DNA from: JBFJKD01 sp041600415
Lineage (GTDB): Bacteria > Pseudomonadota > Gammaproteobacteria > Pseudomonadales > Porticoccaceae
Direction of reading: 5' to 3'
Length of the DNA: 64,000 bases
NCBI GenBank assembly: GCA_041600415.1
Contig: JBFIKF010000001.1
Location: 372,001-436,000 of the forward strand
The notes beneath the pieces are model-generated. The model saw nothing but the letters and a program-made list of their open reading frames with translations, was not told where the DNA came from and made no database searches. Of the stretch, positions 38,901 to 47,134 are shown piece after piece. The position numbers and the translations under genes were made by a program. Every line of letters starts with the position of its first letter. Position 1 is the stretch's first letter.

Positions 38901-39677
38901 ATGACTGAGTTACTGAAAGTAGAAAAACGCGGCCGCACGGCCATTCTCACCATGAACAATCCACCGGCCAACACCTGGACGCCGGAGAGTCTTGCCTACC
39001 TCGAACAGGTCGTAGCCGAGCTCAATGGGGACAAAGAAAACTTTGCCCTGATTCTCACCAGCGAGAGCGAGAAATTTTTTAGTGCCGGTGCCGACCTGAC
39101 CCGGTTTAATCACGACGACAGCGGTGCGGCGTTCGACTTTATCAAAGCGTTTGGCACTGCCTATGAAGCGCTGGCCAATTATCAGGGCGTATCCATCGCC
39201 GCCATTACTGGCTTCGCCATGGGTGGCGGTCTGGAATGTGCGCTGGCCTGCGATATTCGTATTGCCGAAGAGCAGGCGCAAATGGCGCTGCCGGAATGTA
39301 CCGTGGGTTTATTGCCCGGTGGCCTGGGTACCCAGCACCTGCCCTGGTTGATTGGCGAAGGCTGGGCCAAGCGTATGATTCTACTGGGCGAGCGTGTCAA
39401 GGCCGCCAAAGCCGAACAGATTGGCCTGGTGCAGGAAGTGGTACCCACCGGCAAGGGGCTGGAAAAAGCCCTGGAGCTAGCGGCCAAGGTAGAAAACCAG
39501 AGTCCCACATCCGTACGTATTTGTAAGGCCCTGACCATGTCGTCCCGCGAACGCCCCCTCAACAGTGGTTTCAAGTTCGAACGGGATGCGTTTATGGACC
39601 TGTGGGGCTCCCAGGATCAGAAAGAAGGTGTGGCCGCGTTTGTGGAAAAACGCAAACCCGAGTGGAAAAACGGCTGA
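38901..39677 (+). CDS. Enoyl-CoA hydratase
   Basis: Crotonase-fold enzyme of 258 residues, expected to hydrate methacrylyl-CoA to 3-hydroxyisobutyryl-CoA. It shows FFSAGADLTRF (oxyanion hole), AITGFAMGGGLECALACDIR, and ALPECTVGLLPGGLGTQHLP with the catalytic Glu region. The ATG at 38901 with GGGAG upstream gives the normal N terminus TELLKVEKRGRTAILTMNN; the open frame continues upstream into a 15-bp repeat tract and is not part of the protein. Confidence 0.9.
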   Translation: MTELLKVEKRGRTAILTMNNPPANTWTPESLAYLEQVVAELNGDKENFALILTSESEKFFSAGADLTRFNHDDSGAAFDFIKAFGTAYEALANYQGVSIAAITGFAMGGGLECALACDIRIAEEQAQMALPECTVGLLPGGLGTQHLPWLIGEGWAKRMILLGERVKAAKAEQIGLVQEVVPTGKGLEKALELAAKVENQSPTSVRICKALTMSSRERPLNSGFKFERDAFMDLWGSQDQKEGVAAFVEKRKPEWKNG

Positions 39678-39731
39678 GCTACCGACTAACGCCCCGACTT
39701 AACTTTGCGCTGGTTTGCGCTGGAGTAACGC

Positions 39732-40865
39732 GTGCCTGATATCGCCCTGGAAAGCCCCGTACTGTTCAGCCTGAAGGGTTGCGACGGCGGGAAAAAAATT
39801 GCAATTGCCACCCTCAATGCGGAGAAATCCCTCAATTCCCTCAGCCTGGAAATGGTCGATCTGATCAGTGCCGAGGCGGATAAATGGGAAGCCGACGATA
39901 GTATTGTCTGCGTGCTGATCGACAGCGTGGGCGATCGCGCTTTTGCCGCCGGTGGCGATATTCGCATGCTCTACGAATCCATGGTGGAGTGCGGCACCAA
40001 CCACAACGCCTACGCCAGCGATTTCTTCTCCCGGGAATATCGTCTCGACTACCGGCTGCATAATTTTCCCAAGCCCGTCATTACCTGGGGTAACGGCTTT
40101 GTTATGGGCGGCGGCATGGGGGTGTTCGAAGGAGGCGACTTTCGCGTCGTCACCGAAAATACTCGCATCGCCATGCCGGAAATCGGCATTGGCCTGTTGC
40201 CTGACGTAGGCGGCACCTGGTTTCTCAACCAGACCCGCGATAACACCGGCCTGTTTCTGGGCCTGACCGGCGCGCAAATTAACGCCACCGATGCCATCTA
40301 TATCGGGCTGGCGGATATATTTATCCCCCACGGTGAAAAAGCCGCCATGCTGGATGTTTTGAGCACGCTAACCTGGAGCGACAGTGCCGCGGATAATCGC
40401 GCAAAAATTGGCGCCGCGCTGGAGCAACTTCAGGCGCAGCACCAGGGGTTATTGCCGGCTGCGCAATTAGAGCCGCACGCCGCCTGGATTGCGCAGGTCA
40501 CCTCCGGCGCCAGCGTAGAAGAAATATCCGCCGCCATCTGCGCCTACAGTGGCGACGATAAATGGTTGAGCCGGGCGGTGGCAACCCACAAAAAAGGCTG
40601 TCCGGTGTCGATATTTCTGGCCTGGGAATTAAATCGCCGAGGCCGGGATCTGTCCCTGCGCGAGGCGCTGCAACTGGAGCTGGTGGCAACCCTTAACTGT
40701 TCGAAATACGGGGTCTTCCGCGAAGGGGTGCGCGCGCAAATTATTGAAAAAGATAACACGCCGCATTTTCAGCCGCCCACGCTTGCAGAACTTACTGACG
40801 AGATTCGCCAGCAGTATTTAATCCCGCCCTGGGCGGACGGCGCGCATCCCCTGGCCGACTTATAA
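39732..40865 (+). CDS. 3-hydroxyisobutyryl-CoA hydrolase (crotonase superfamily)
   Basis: Hydrolyses 3-hydroxyisobutyryl-CoA to free 3-hydroxyisobutyrate, the step that releases CoA in valine degradation. The 377-residue length and the motifs DRAFAAGGDIRMLYES, GNGFVMGGGMGVFEGGDFRV and MPEIGIGLLPDVGGTWFLNQ are those of the HIBCH group rather than of 260-residue hydratases. The start is GTG at 39732. Fourth gene of the operon. Confidence 0.9.
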   Translation: MPDIALESPVLFSLKGCDGGKKIAIATLNAEKSLNSLSLEMVDLISAEADKWEADDSIVCVLIDSVGDRAFAAGGDIRMLYESMVECGTNHNAYASDFFSREYRLDYRLHNFPKPVITWGNGFVMGGGMGVFEGGDFRVVTENTRIAMPEIGIGLLPDVGGTWFLNQTRDNTGLFLGLTGAQINATDAIYIGLADIFIPHGEKAAMLDVLSTLTWSDSAADNRAKIGAALEQLQAQHQGLLPAAQLEPHAAWIAQVTSGASVEEISAAICAYSGDDKWLSRAVATHKKGCPVSIFLAWELNRRGRDLSLREALQLELVATLNCSKYGVFREGVRAQIIEKDNTPHFQPPTLAELTDEIRQQYLIPPWADGAHPLADL

Positions 40866-40902
40866 CGCGCGCTGATCGCGGCGCCACGCAAAGGAAACCA
40901 TC

Positions 40903-40938
40903 ATGGCAAAGACTATGGCAAAGAAAGTGGCAAAGAAA
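40903..40938 (+). repeat. 12-bp in-frame tandem repeat at the mmsB start
   Basis: ATGGCAAAGACT, ATGGCAAAGAAA and GTGGCAAAGAAA follow each other, then GTGGCATTT. Each unit begins with a possible start codon in the mmsB frame, so changes in copy number would only add or remove four residues. Confidence 0.85.
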
Positions 40939-41829
40939 GTGGCATTTTTTGGCTTGGGAAATATGGGTGGGCCCATGGCCGCCAATCTGGTCAAGGCGGG
41001 TTTTTCCGTCAGCGCGTTCGATCTGGTGCCCGCCTCCGTGGAAAAAGCCGTGGCCGACGGTTGCAGCGCGGCCAGCAGTGAAAAAGACGCGGTTGCAGGC
41101 GCGGATTTTGTTGTGACTATGTTACCCAACGGGGCTATTGCCGAAGCTTTGTATATCGACGGCGCTGGCCTGCTCGATCTGGTGGAGTCGTCCGCCGTGC
41201 TGATCGATTGTTCCACCGTGGCCGCCTCCAGCTCGCGGCGGATCGGCGCGGAAGCCAGAAAACGCAACATTCGCGCCATCGACGCGCCCGTGTCGGGCGG
41301 TGTCGCGGGCGCCGCAGCGGGTACCCTGGCCTTTATGTGCGGCGGTGAAGCCGCCGATGTGGAAGCCGCCAAAGAAGTACTCAAGCATATGGGCGCTAAC
41401 ATCTTTCACGCCGGGCCGAGCGGCGCGGGGCAGGTCGCCAAGGCCTGTAATAACATGCTGCTGGCCGTGCATATGATCGGCACCGCCGAAGCCCTGCAAC
41501 TGGGCGTTAATAACGGCCTCGACCCCAAAACCCTGTCGGAGATTATGCTCAAAAGCTCCGGCTGCAACTGGTCCCTGGAAAAATACAACCCTTACCCCGG
41601 CGTCATGGAAGGCGTGCCCGCCAGTCGCAATTACAGCGGTGGATTTATGGTCAAACTGATGCAGAAGGACCTGGGCCTGGCCATGGAAGCAGCCCTCGCC
41701 AGCAAGTCCGCGACCCCCATGGGCGCACTCGCCAGCAACCTGTACAATCTCTATGCAAACACAGGTGATAAAGATAATAGCGACCTGGATTTTTCGAGTA
41801 TTCAGCGGTTTTTTGATGGCGACAAGTAA
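40903..41829 (+). CDS. mmsB: 3-hydroxyisobutyrate dehydrogenase
   Basis: Oxidises 3-hydroxyisobutyrate to methylmalonate semialdehyde, the substrate of MmsA. The 308-residue protein has VAFFGLGNMGGPMAANLVKA, the Rossmann motif, DAPVSGGVAGAAAGTL (substrate loop) and GAGQVAKACNNMLLA with the catalytic Lys. Normal family starts look like KIAFIGLGNMG, so the first twelve codons are extra; they consist of a 12-bp repeat with a start codon at each unit (ATG 40903, ATG 40915, GTG 40927, then GTG 40939). AAGGA precedes the first ATG. The true start is therefore uncertain. Confidence 0.93.
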   Translation: MAKTMAKKVAKKVAFFGLGNMGGPMAANLVKAGFSVSAFDLVPASVEKAVADGCSAASSEKDAVAGADFVVTMLPNGAIAEALYIDGAGLLDLVESSAVLIDCSTVAASSSRRIGAEARKRNIRAIDAPVSGGVAGAAAGTLAFMCGGEAADVEAAKEVLKHMGANIFHAGPSGAGQVAKACNNMLLAVHMIGTAEALQLGVNNGLDPKTLSEIMLKSSGCNWSLEKYNPYPGVMEGVPASRNYSGGFMVKLMQKDLGLAMEAALASKSATPMGALASNLYNLYANTGDKDNSDLDFSSIQRFFDGDK

Positions 41830-41914
41830 GAGTCAACTAAAAATAATTGCGTTTTGATGGATGGGTTAGAGTGTAGCCATGGGAGAATATGTGGCATTCT
41901 TGGTACTTCAAAGG

Positions 41915-41965
41915 TGTTACAAGCGGCTTCTGTCGGACTTTAACTGTGCTTGGGCCCTTGTAACA
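41915..41965. repeat. 9-bp inverted repeat at the left edge of the R-M island
   Basis: TGTTACAAG (41915-41923) and CTTGTAACA (41957-41965) are exact reverse complements separated by 33 bases, between mmsB and the endonuclease gene. No T-run follows, so a terminator is not supported; a protein-binding or island-edge role is possible. Confidence 0.5.
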
Positions 41966-41968
41966 GGT

Positions 41969-41988
41969 GTATCATCTCGGCGTGATAC
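41969..41988. promoter_or_regulatory. Inverted repeat upstream of the restriction endonuclease gene
   Basis: GTATCA (41969-41974) and TGATAC (41983-41988) are exact inverted repeats with an eight-base spacer, ending 37 bp before the endonuclease start. It could be an operator controlling the nuclease gene. Confidence 0.4.
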
Positions 41989-42025
41989 CGATAAATTTTC
42001 GATGAATTTCCTCATGTAAATTATT

Positions 42026-42772
42026 ATGGAACTCTACGAAAGGTTTAAGGAAGATATGCCGACCAATGCACAATTGTGTGAGGCGGCGGCAAGTGATTAC
42101 CTGAGATGTCATGATAGTGCCTATATCAAGACAAACTTCTCTAATTTAATCGCTGAATTAAATCGGCAGGTTTACAGCAAATATCTTGAGGCTCAATCCA
42201 AAACAGGGCAACAGGTTATAGAAAATCGTATAGCCTTTGGATTGGATAATCTTTATGACGAGCTTGATAGTTTCTACATGTCAGTATTCCAGTCTAGGAA
42301 GTCGAGGGCGGGGGGCGCTTTCGAGTTCATTATTCGGGAGTTGTTTGCTCGTCTTGGCTACCCATTTTCTACTCAGGTAAATATCGAGGGCGCTAAACCA
42401 GATTTTGTATTGCCGAGCGAGGAATACCTCAGAGCGAATCCGTTGGGGAGTATTATCTTTACGGCGAAGAGGACATTGCGTGAAAGATGGCGCCAAGTGG
42501 TTACCGAAGCAAATACAGGTTACGGATTCTTTCTGGCCACCATTGACAGCAAGGTGACCTCAAACCAAATTCAACAGATGGCGACCCATAAAGTGCATAT
42601 GGTCGTTCCCGAATCCCTGCTTACTGAAATTGACCACTATAATTTAGCTAATAATGTCATCTCGTTCGAAAACTTTTTCAAGCACCATTTGGATCCCGCT
42701 ATGGCTAGGTGGGGCATGAAAGTTTCCGAATTACAGCCTGAGTACAAGGTCGATCAAAACAAACTTTTCTGA
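42026..42772 (+). CDS. Type II restriction endonuclease, EcoRII catalytic-domain/PspGI type
   Basis: A 248-residue nuclease. Residues 93-100 (SRAGGAFE), the PD at 125-126 (KPDFVLPS) and 146-158 (TAKRTLRERWRQV) form the active site seen in the EcoRII C-terminal domain and PspGI, so Glu, Asp and a Lys are present. EcoRII itself has an extra N-terminal effector domain that is absent here, making it more like PspGI. The neighbouring Dcm-type methyltransferase suggests recognition of CCWGG. The gene is more AT-rich than the flanks. ATG at 42026 has only a weak AAAGG-type site nearby. Confidence 0.85.
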   Translation: MELYERFKEDMPTNAQLCEAAASDYLRCHDSAYIKTNFSNLIAELNRQVYSKYLEAQSKTGQQVIENRIAFGLDNLYDELDSFYMSVFQSRKSRAGGAFEFIIRELFARLGYPFSTQVNIEGAKPDFVLPSEEYLRANPLGSIIFTAKRTLRERWRQVVTEANTGYGFFLATIDSKVTSNQIQQMATHKVHMVVPESLLTEIDHYNLANNVISFENFFKHHLDPAMARWGMKVSELQPEYKVDQNKLF

Positions 42773-42811
42773 GAAGCATAGTCTCGTCTCAAGACCCGTG
42801 TAATAAAATGG

Positions 42812-42840
42812 TTGCAAAAGGGAGAAAAAAGGGAAATAAT
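42812..42840 (+). promoter_or_regulatory. Predicted promoter of the methyltransferase gene
   Basis: TTGCAA (42812-42817), a 17-base spacer and AATAAT (42835-42840) form a sigma-70-like pair 39 bp before the methyltransferase start. The -10 is inside a perfect palindrome at 42831-42845. Confidence 0.5.
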
Positions 42841-42845
42841 TTCCC
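42831..42845. promoter_or_regulatory. 15-bp perfect palindrome over the -10, candidate operator
   Basis: GGGAAAT A ATTTCCC has seven-base arms about one central base. It covers the predicted -10 of the methyltransferase gene. The methyltransferase has an N-terminal HTH; in the related enzymes M.SsoII and M.EcoRII the N-terminal part represses its own promoter, so this is a likely autorepression site. Confidence 0.55.
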
Positions 42846-42878
42846 TATTAATTCCCGGATGGAAAATGGCTAAAAGTA

Positions 42879-44159
42879 ATGGATACCAAGGTCTCTTCTC
42901 GCGAACTACTGTCCCTCTCCCTTGCGCGTTATTCGCAGGCGGACGTTGCCAGAAAGCTGGGTGTAACGGCTAAAACAGTACGGGGATGGGAGGTTCGAGA
43001 AGACGGGCCGCCGGAGTACCGGGTTCCCCAATTTCAGCAGTTATTGTTCGGTAATGACTCCAGTGTCCGTGAAGGGGGAGATTTCACCTTTATTGACCTG
43101 TTTGCCGGGATTGGTGGTATTCGCAAAGGCTTTGAAAAACACGGGGGGCATTGTGTATTTACCAGTGAATGGGATAAATATGCGGTGAAAACTTACTGCG
43201 AGAACTTTAAGGTCGATCATCAGATTGCAGGAGATATTACCAAAGTTGTTGTAGATGAAATCCCTGATCACGATGTGTTGCTTGCCGGCTTTCCATGTCA
43301 GCCATTCTCCATTGCCGGAGTGTCCAAGAAAAACTCTCTAGGTCGGCAGCATGGATTTCAGGACAAGACTCAAGGTACGCTGTTTTTTGATGTGGCAAGA
43401 ATTATTCAGGCGAAAAAACCAAAGGCTTTTCTGCTTGAAAATGTCAAAAATCTAATGAGCCATGATGGCGGGAAGACTTTTCATGTAATCAAGGAGACCT
43501 TGGAGCAGGAGCTTGGTTATCGAATATTCCCCAAAGTGGTGGATGGTAAGGGTTTTGTACCGCAGCATCGTGAACGCATTTACATCGTTGGTTACATCGA
43601 TGATACGGACTTTTCATGGGATGCCTTTCGCCAGAAAAAGCCTGACAGTATGACTATGGGAGATATTTTACATCCCGAAAATGGTATTGAGGATGCGGGG
43701 CATGAAAATCTTTCACGCTTTATTATGGGGCGGAAAGGTGAGGTGCAGGACAAGTATATTCTGAGTGACAAATTATGGAATTATTTGTATGGCTATGCAG
43801 CCAAGCATAAAGCCAAGGGTAATGGTTTTGGTTATGGTCTGGTCACGAAAAAGAGTGTGGCGCGTACGCTGTCTGCAAGATATTACAAGGATGGTTCCGA
43901 AATACTGGTATCCAGGGGACCCGGTAATCCGCGGAGACTGACACCGCGCGAATGTTCCCGCCTGATGGGATACGACAAACCGGGTGAAGCGATTTTTAAA
44001 ATCCCGGTTTCTGATACTCAATCATATAAACAGTTCGGCAATTCCGTTGTTGTGCCAGTCATTGAAGAAATCGCGAGAATCATGAAGCCGCATATTATGT
44101 GTCTTAAAGACGAACAAGAAGCTCACGTACATCAATTTTCGCTGAGCATGAATGGTTAG
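42879..44159 (+). CDS. dcm: DNA (cytosine-5) methyltransferase, Dcm/M.EcoRII type, with N-terminal HTH
   Basis: Methylates cytosine in DNA to protect the cell from the adjacent endonuclease. The 426-residue protein has FIDLFAGIGGIRKGFEKHGG (SAM binding, about 71-90), the catalytic Cys140 in LAGFPCQPFSIAG, VSKKNSLGRQHGF, ENVKNL, QHRERI and QFGNSVVVPV, all very close to E. coli Dcm, so CCWGG is the predicted site. Residues about 18-40 (YSQADVARKLGVTAKTVRGWE) form an XRE-like HTH that could bind the palindrome at 42831-42845. No frameshift is visible. A vsr gene follows three bases after the stop. Confidence 0.92.
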   Translation: MDTKVSSRELLSLSLARYSQADVARKLGVTAKTVRGWEVREDGPPEYRVPQFQQLLFGNDSSVREGGDFTFIDLFAGIGGIRKGFEKHGGHCVFTSEWDKYAVKTYCENFKVDHQIAGDITKVVVDEIPDHDVLLAGFPCQPFSIAGVSKKNSLGRQHGFQDKTQGTLFFDVARIIQAKKPKAFLLENVKNLMSHDGGKTFHVIKETLEQELGYRIFPKVVDGKGFVPQHRERIYIVGYIDDTDFSWDAFRQKKPDSMTMGDILHPENGIEDAGHENLSRFIMGRKGEVQDKYILSDKLWNYLYGYAAKHKAKGNGFGYGLVTKKSVARTLSARYYKDGSEILVSRGPGNPRRLTPRECSRLMGYDKPGEAIFKIPVSDTQSYKQFGNSVVVPVIEEIARIMKPHIMCLKDEQEAHVHQFSLSMNG

Positions 44160-44162
44160 TAA

Positions 44163-44621
44163 TTGGTAGATGTAGTTGACAGTAAAACCCGCAGTCGGAT
44201 GATGTCCGGCATTCGATCGAGCAATACCAAGCCGGAAATTCGCACACGCCATGCTTTGCATCGCCGCGGATACAGATTTCGACTCGATAGCAAGATCGGC
44301 AGGACCAAGCCTGACATTGTGTTGCGGCGTCACGGGGTGGCTATATTTGTTCATGGCTGCTACTGGCATCAGCATGAGCACTGCAAATTAGCCTATTCTG
44401 ACCGGGACTTTTCTCCCAGGTGGAAGAAGAAGTTTGCAGATAATAAGCAACGTGATCAGCGCACGTTGAATCTTCTCAAAGTCGAGGGGTGGCGTGTGGC
44501 GGTTATCTGGGAATGTACGACACGTAGCGGCAGAGAGTTTGAAGATACGCTAAAAAAACTGGATGAATTCATCCAGTCTGACACTTCCCCTTATTTTGAG
44601 ACCGGTTACCGCCAACGCTGA
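44163..44621 (+). CDS. vsr: Very short patch repair endonuclease (Vsr)
   Basis: Nicks 5' of the T in T:G mismatches that arise when 5-methylcytosine deaminates at Dcm sites. The 152-residue protein has SRMMSGIRSSNTKPEIRTRH, KPDIVL with the catalytic Asp51, the zinc/metal region FVHGCYWHQHEHC and WRVAVIWECTTR. The start is TTG at 44163, three bases after the methyltransferase stop; its ribosome binding site is poor, so translational coupling is likely. E. coli also has vsr directly after dcm. Confidence 0.92.
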   Translation: MVDVVDSKTRSRMMSGIRSSNTKPEIRTRHALHRRGYRFRLDSKIGRTKPDIVLRRHGVAIFVHGCYWHQHEHCKLAYSDRDFSPRWKKKFADNKQRDQRTLNLLKVEGWRVAVIWECTTRSGREFEDTLKKLDEFIQSDTSPYFETGYRQR

Positions 44622-44876
44622 GCTTGAGGAATATCAGCCCGACAACCGCCTCATACCCTGCCGCACAAATCTCTTTCGCCGATACCTGTAAATCGCTCGC
44701 TGTAAACTTCAAATCGCTTAGATTAGAAAACTCGCCCCACCCCTTTTCCCGGGGATTCAAACCACCAATTCAGGATGGGGTACGGGTGTGATAGTCTGCT
44801 CACAGCGCGTACTCGGGGCGGCATTAAAAGCAGCGACCTGTGGTGCATCCATAATAATCCGGAGTATATCTGCCCT
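44622..44876. other. Intergenic region at the right edge of the R-M island
   Basis: The 255 bp between vsr and the next gene hold no clear gene. A minus-strand frame (44569-44760, 63 codons) overlaps the vsr 3' end and matches nothing I know. No tRNA, integrase or direct repeat matching the left edge is seen. Confidence 0.4.
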
Positions 44877-46073
44877 ATGAACTACCCCTTACAAATCCCC
44901 GAAAGAGACGAATTACTTGCCAACGCTCGGTCTATCCGCTCAATTATTGAGGGGGATGCGGAGCAGAGTGAGGCGGATCGAACATTGGCGCTGAGCTCTG
45001 TAGACGCCATGTATCAGGCCGGACTACTGACGATGTGCGCGCCGCGCTCGCTGGGTGGGCTGGAAGCGGACCCCATGACCCAGGTAGAGGTATACGAGGC
45101 GATCAGCGAAGCCAATGGTGCGGCGGGCTGGTGTTGTTTTATCGGCGCCACCGCCGTGGGGCTGCTTGGCAGTATGACCAGCGATGTGGCGGTGGCCGAA
45201 GTGTTTAAGGATGGGTGTATTCCCCGCGGTGCTGGCACCATCGTCCCCTCGGGGCAGGCGGAACAGGTTGCCGGGGGTTATCGCGTCACCGGGCGCTGGG
45301 CATTCGGCAGTGGTATTCATCATGCCGACTGGGTATCGACTGCAACGGTGGTTACCAAAAATGGTGAGCCGGTCATGTTGCCGGACGGCTCGCCGAAGAC
45401 ATGCATGATTGCGGTGTCCACCAGGGACATTGTGATCGAAGATAACTGGCATTCTACCGGCCTGTGCGGTACGGGCAGTTCGCACTATCGTATTGAAGAT
45501 ATTTTTGTGTCCGACGATTTTTTGTTACAGAACAATCCGCCGCCGCGCGGTGGCCCTTTGTACCGCCTGCCAATGTACGGCTATGTGGCGGCCTGTCATG
45601 CCGGGTTTGCACTGGGGGTGGCGAAGCGCGCCCTGGCGGAAATTGTCGCCCTGGCCAGTACCAAAAAACGCAGAATTAGTGGCGTCACCTTAGGGGATCG
45701 GGGTGCGTTTCACAAGGAGCTGGGGGTGACTACCTGCAAACTTGCGGGCGCGCGGGCGTACTCTCTGGATATTCTGAATCAGGTGTGGGAAGCCACCTGT
45801 AACGGGGAACCTCTGTCTCTGGTCAAGTGGGGCGAGTGCCGGGCGGCCATGGCCTACGTGACCGAGGTTGCGGCGGAGGTGGCGACCTTCGCCTACCGTT
45901 ACGGTACGGGGGTGGCGCTGTATAAACCCCATCCCCTGCAACGGTGCCTGCGGGATATCTACACGGGAATCCAGCATGGCATCGTGAGTGAAGAAAATTA
46001 CGAAGCCCTGGGCCGCGCGTTACTTGGCAAGGGGCAGTGGGACCCGATGATTGGCGGGCCGCCTGAAAATTGA
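44877..46073 (+). CDS. Acyl-CoA dehydrogenase-like flavin-dependent oxygenase (HsaA/HpaB-C2 type)
   Basis: A 398-residue flavoprotein of the acyl-CoA dehydrogenase fold. The pattern AGLLTMCAPRSLGGLEADPM, EANGAAGWCCFIGAT, VTGRWAFGSGIHHADWVS and DNWHSTGLCGTGSSHYRIED is that of group D flavin monooxygenases such as HsaA and C2-HpaH, which use reduced flavin from a partner reductase. No reductase gene lies beside it. The ATG at 44877 with CGGAG upstream gives the normal start; the open frame to 44775 is not protein-like. It converges on the minus-strand oxidative cluster. Confidence 0.78.
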   Translation: MNYPLQIPERDELLANARSIRSIIEGDAEQSEADRTLALSSVDAMYQAGLLTMCAPRSLGGLEADPMTQVEVYEAISEANGAAGWCCFIGATAVGLLGSMTSDVAVAEVFKDGCIPRGAGTIVPSGQAEQVAGGYRVTGRWAFGSGIHHADWVSTATVVTKNGEPVMLPDGSPKTCMIAVSTRDIVIEDNWHSTGLCGTGSSHYRIEDIFVSDDFLLQNNPPPRGGPLYRLPMYGYVAACHAGFALGVAKRALAEIVALASTKKRRISGVTLGDRGAFHKELGVTTCKLAGARAYSLDILNQVWEATCNGEPLSLVKWGECRAAMAYVTEVAAEVATFAYRYGTGVALYKPHPLQRCLRDIYTGIQHGIVSEENYEALGRALLGKGQWDPMIGGPPEN

Positions 46074-46220
46074 TGCTGTCAGATTACAGGTCGTGGCTTG
46101 AAGTGCACGACGCGGCTGCCCGCGCCAACAATATAAACGGCACAACTCGCCACAGTATTTTACGAGCAGCGCCTTAAACACGGTTTGTGTTGGCACGCTT
46201 CGATAACGAAAGGACGCGCC

Positions 46221-46700
46221 CTATTTTTTCAGGGCGCTAATACCGGCTTCGGCAATCTGTGCGTCCTGTTGCGAGGACGCGCCACTCACCCCAACCGCGC
46301 CGGCCACCTGCTGGCCGACCATAATTGGCACGCCGCCTTCAAGTAATACCGTGTTGGGCAGCGAGGCGATTGCCGGCCGTGTAGTGGTCATATCGTCGAG
46401 CACTTTGGTCGGTCGTTTAAATGCCGCTGCGGTGCGGGCCTTGCCTATAGCTACATCGACGCTGCCGGTGGGTGCGCCGTCAGCCCGTTGCAGATAAATC
46501 AGATGGCCTCCATCGTCCACCACCGCGATCACCACGTTCAGTTTGAGTTGTTTGGCCTCCGCTTCCCCGGCGGCGGCGATGGTTTTGGCTCCATTCAGGT
46601 CGACAACTTTTTTATCCGCCAGTTGCGCGGCGGCGGGTAGCGTGAAAAGACCCAATACGATAAACATGGACAGGAACGTAAATTTATTTTCGGCAAACAT
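46221..46700 (-). CDS. Exported GlcG/HbpS family (heme-binding-like) protein
   Basis: A 159-residue protein with signal peptide (FLSMFIVLGLFTLPAAAQ) and a GlcG/HbpS-type domain: AKTIAAAGEAEAKQLKLNVV, VVDDGGHLIYLQRADGAP, KARTAAAFKRPTKV and GGVPIMVGQQVAGAVGVSGA. HbpS binds heme and senses oxidative stress in Streptomyces; others in the family are of unknown role. ATG at 46700; the frame extends to 46772 upstream. It is the last gene of the minus-strand oxidative cluster. Confidence 0.82.
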   Translation of the reverse strand: MFAENKFTFLSMFIVLGLFTLPAAAQLADKKVVDLNGAKTIAAAGEAEAKQLKLNVVIAVVDDGGHLIYLQRADGAPTGSVDVAIGKARTAAAFKRPTKVLDDMTTTRPAIASLPNTVLLEGGVPIMVGQQVAGAVGVSGASSQQDAQIAEAGISALKK

Positions 46701-46803
46701 AATTGTCTCCAGAGTGTTGGGGTACAGTTTTGGTAAGTACGTTATGCGCGCATCTAGTTTAAATGACAACAAGAGTCCAACCAGACACGTTTTCGGTCGG
46801 GCG

Positions 46804-47094
46804 TTATTCTGCCGTTTCCACCAGTATCAATGTCACGTCTGCGCCTTCGTCCCGCATCGGAACCAGTGCCTGATAAGCCGCGCTGTTATACCAGGCGCGG
46901 GCGGTGTCGGCGTCGCGGAATTTGATCAGCAGAAAACGTTCAAAATCGGCGTCGCCACACAGCACTTCCAGAACCGGCGCGCGCATCACGTACTCCCCGC
47001 CGTATGCGGCGATGGTGGCGCCCGCAGCTTTCCCGTAGGCCGCAAGTTTGTCCGCATTTTTGGTAGTGGCCTGAGCAATCACATAGGTTGTCAT
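46804..47094 (-). CDS. DUF1330 family protein
   Basis: A 96-residue ferredoxin-like-fold (dimeric alpha/beta barrel) protein: TTYVIAQATTKNADKLAAYG, GGEYVMRAPVLEVLCGD, RFLLIKFRDADTARAWYNSA, YQALVPMRDEGADVTLILVE. DUF1330 proteins are often next to monooxygenase or degradation genes but lack a defined reaction. ATG at 47094; the upstream frame to 47265 lies inside the LLM gene. It follows the LLM monooxygenase by 40 bp. Confidence 0.85.
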   Translation of the reverse strand: MTTYVIAQATTKNADKLAAYGKAAGATIAAYGGEYVMRAPVLEVLCGDADFERFLLIKFRDADTARAWYNSAAYQALVPMRDEGADVTLILVETAE

Positions 47095-47134
47095 ATTCGA
47101 ATTCCTGAATAGTGGTAATAAAAAGCGTGGGGTA

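Noticed and set aside
44569..44760. 63-codon minus-strand frame at the R-M island edge
   Set aside because: Overlaps the vsr end, no ribosome binding site or family pattern; could be chance.
44740..44775. tRNA 3' end as integration site (GATTCAAACCACC)
   Set aside because: The T-arm bases do not pair and no acceptor stem or anticodon arm can be found upstream.
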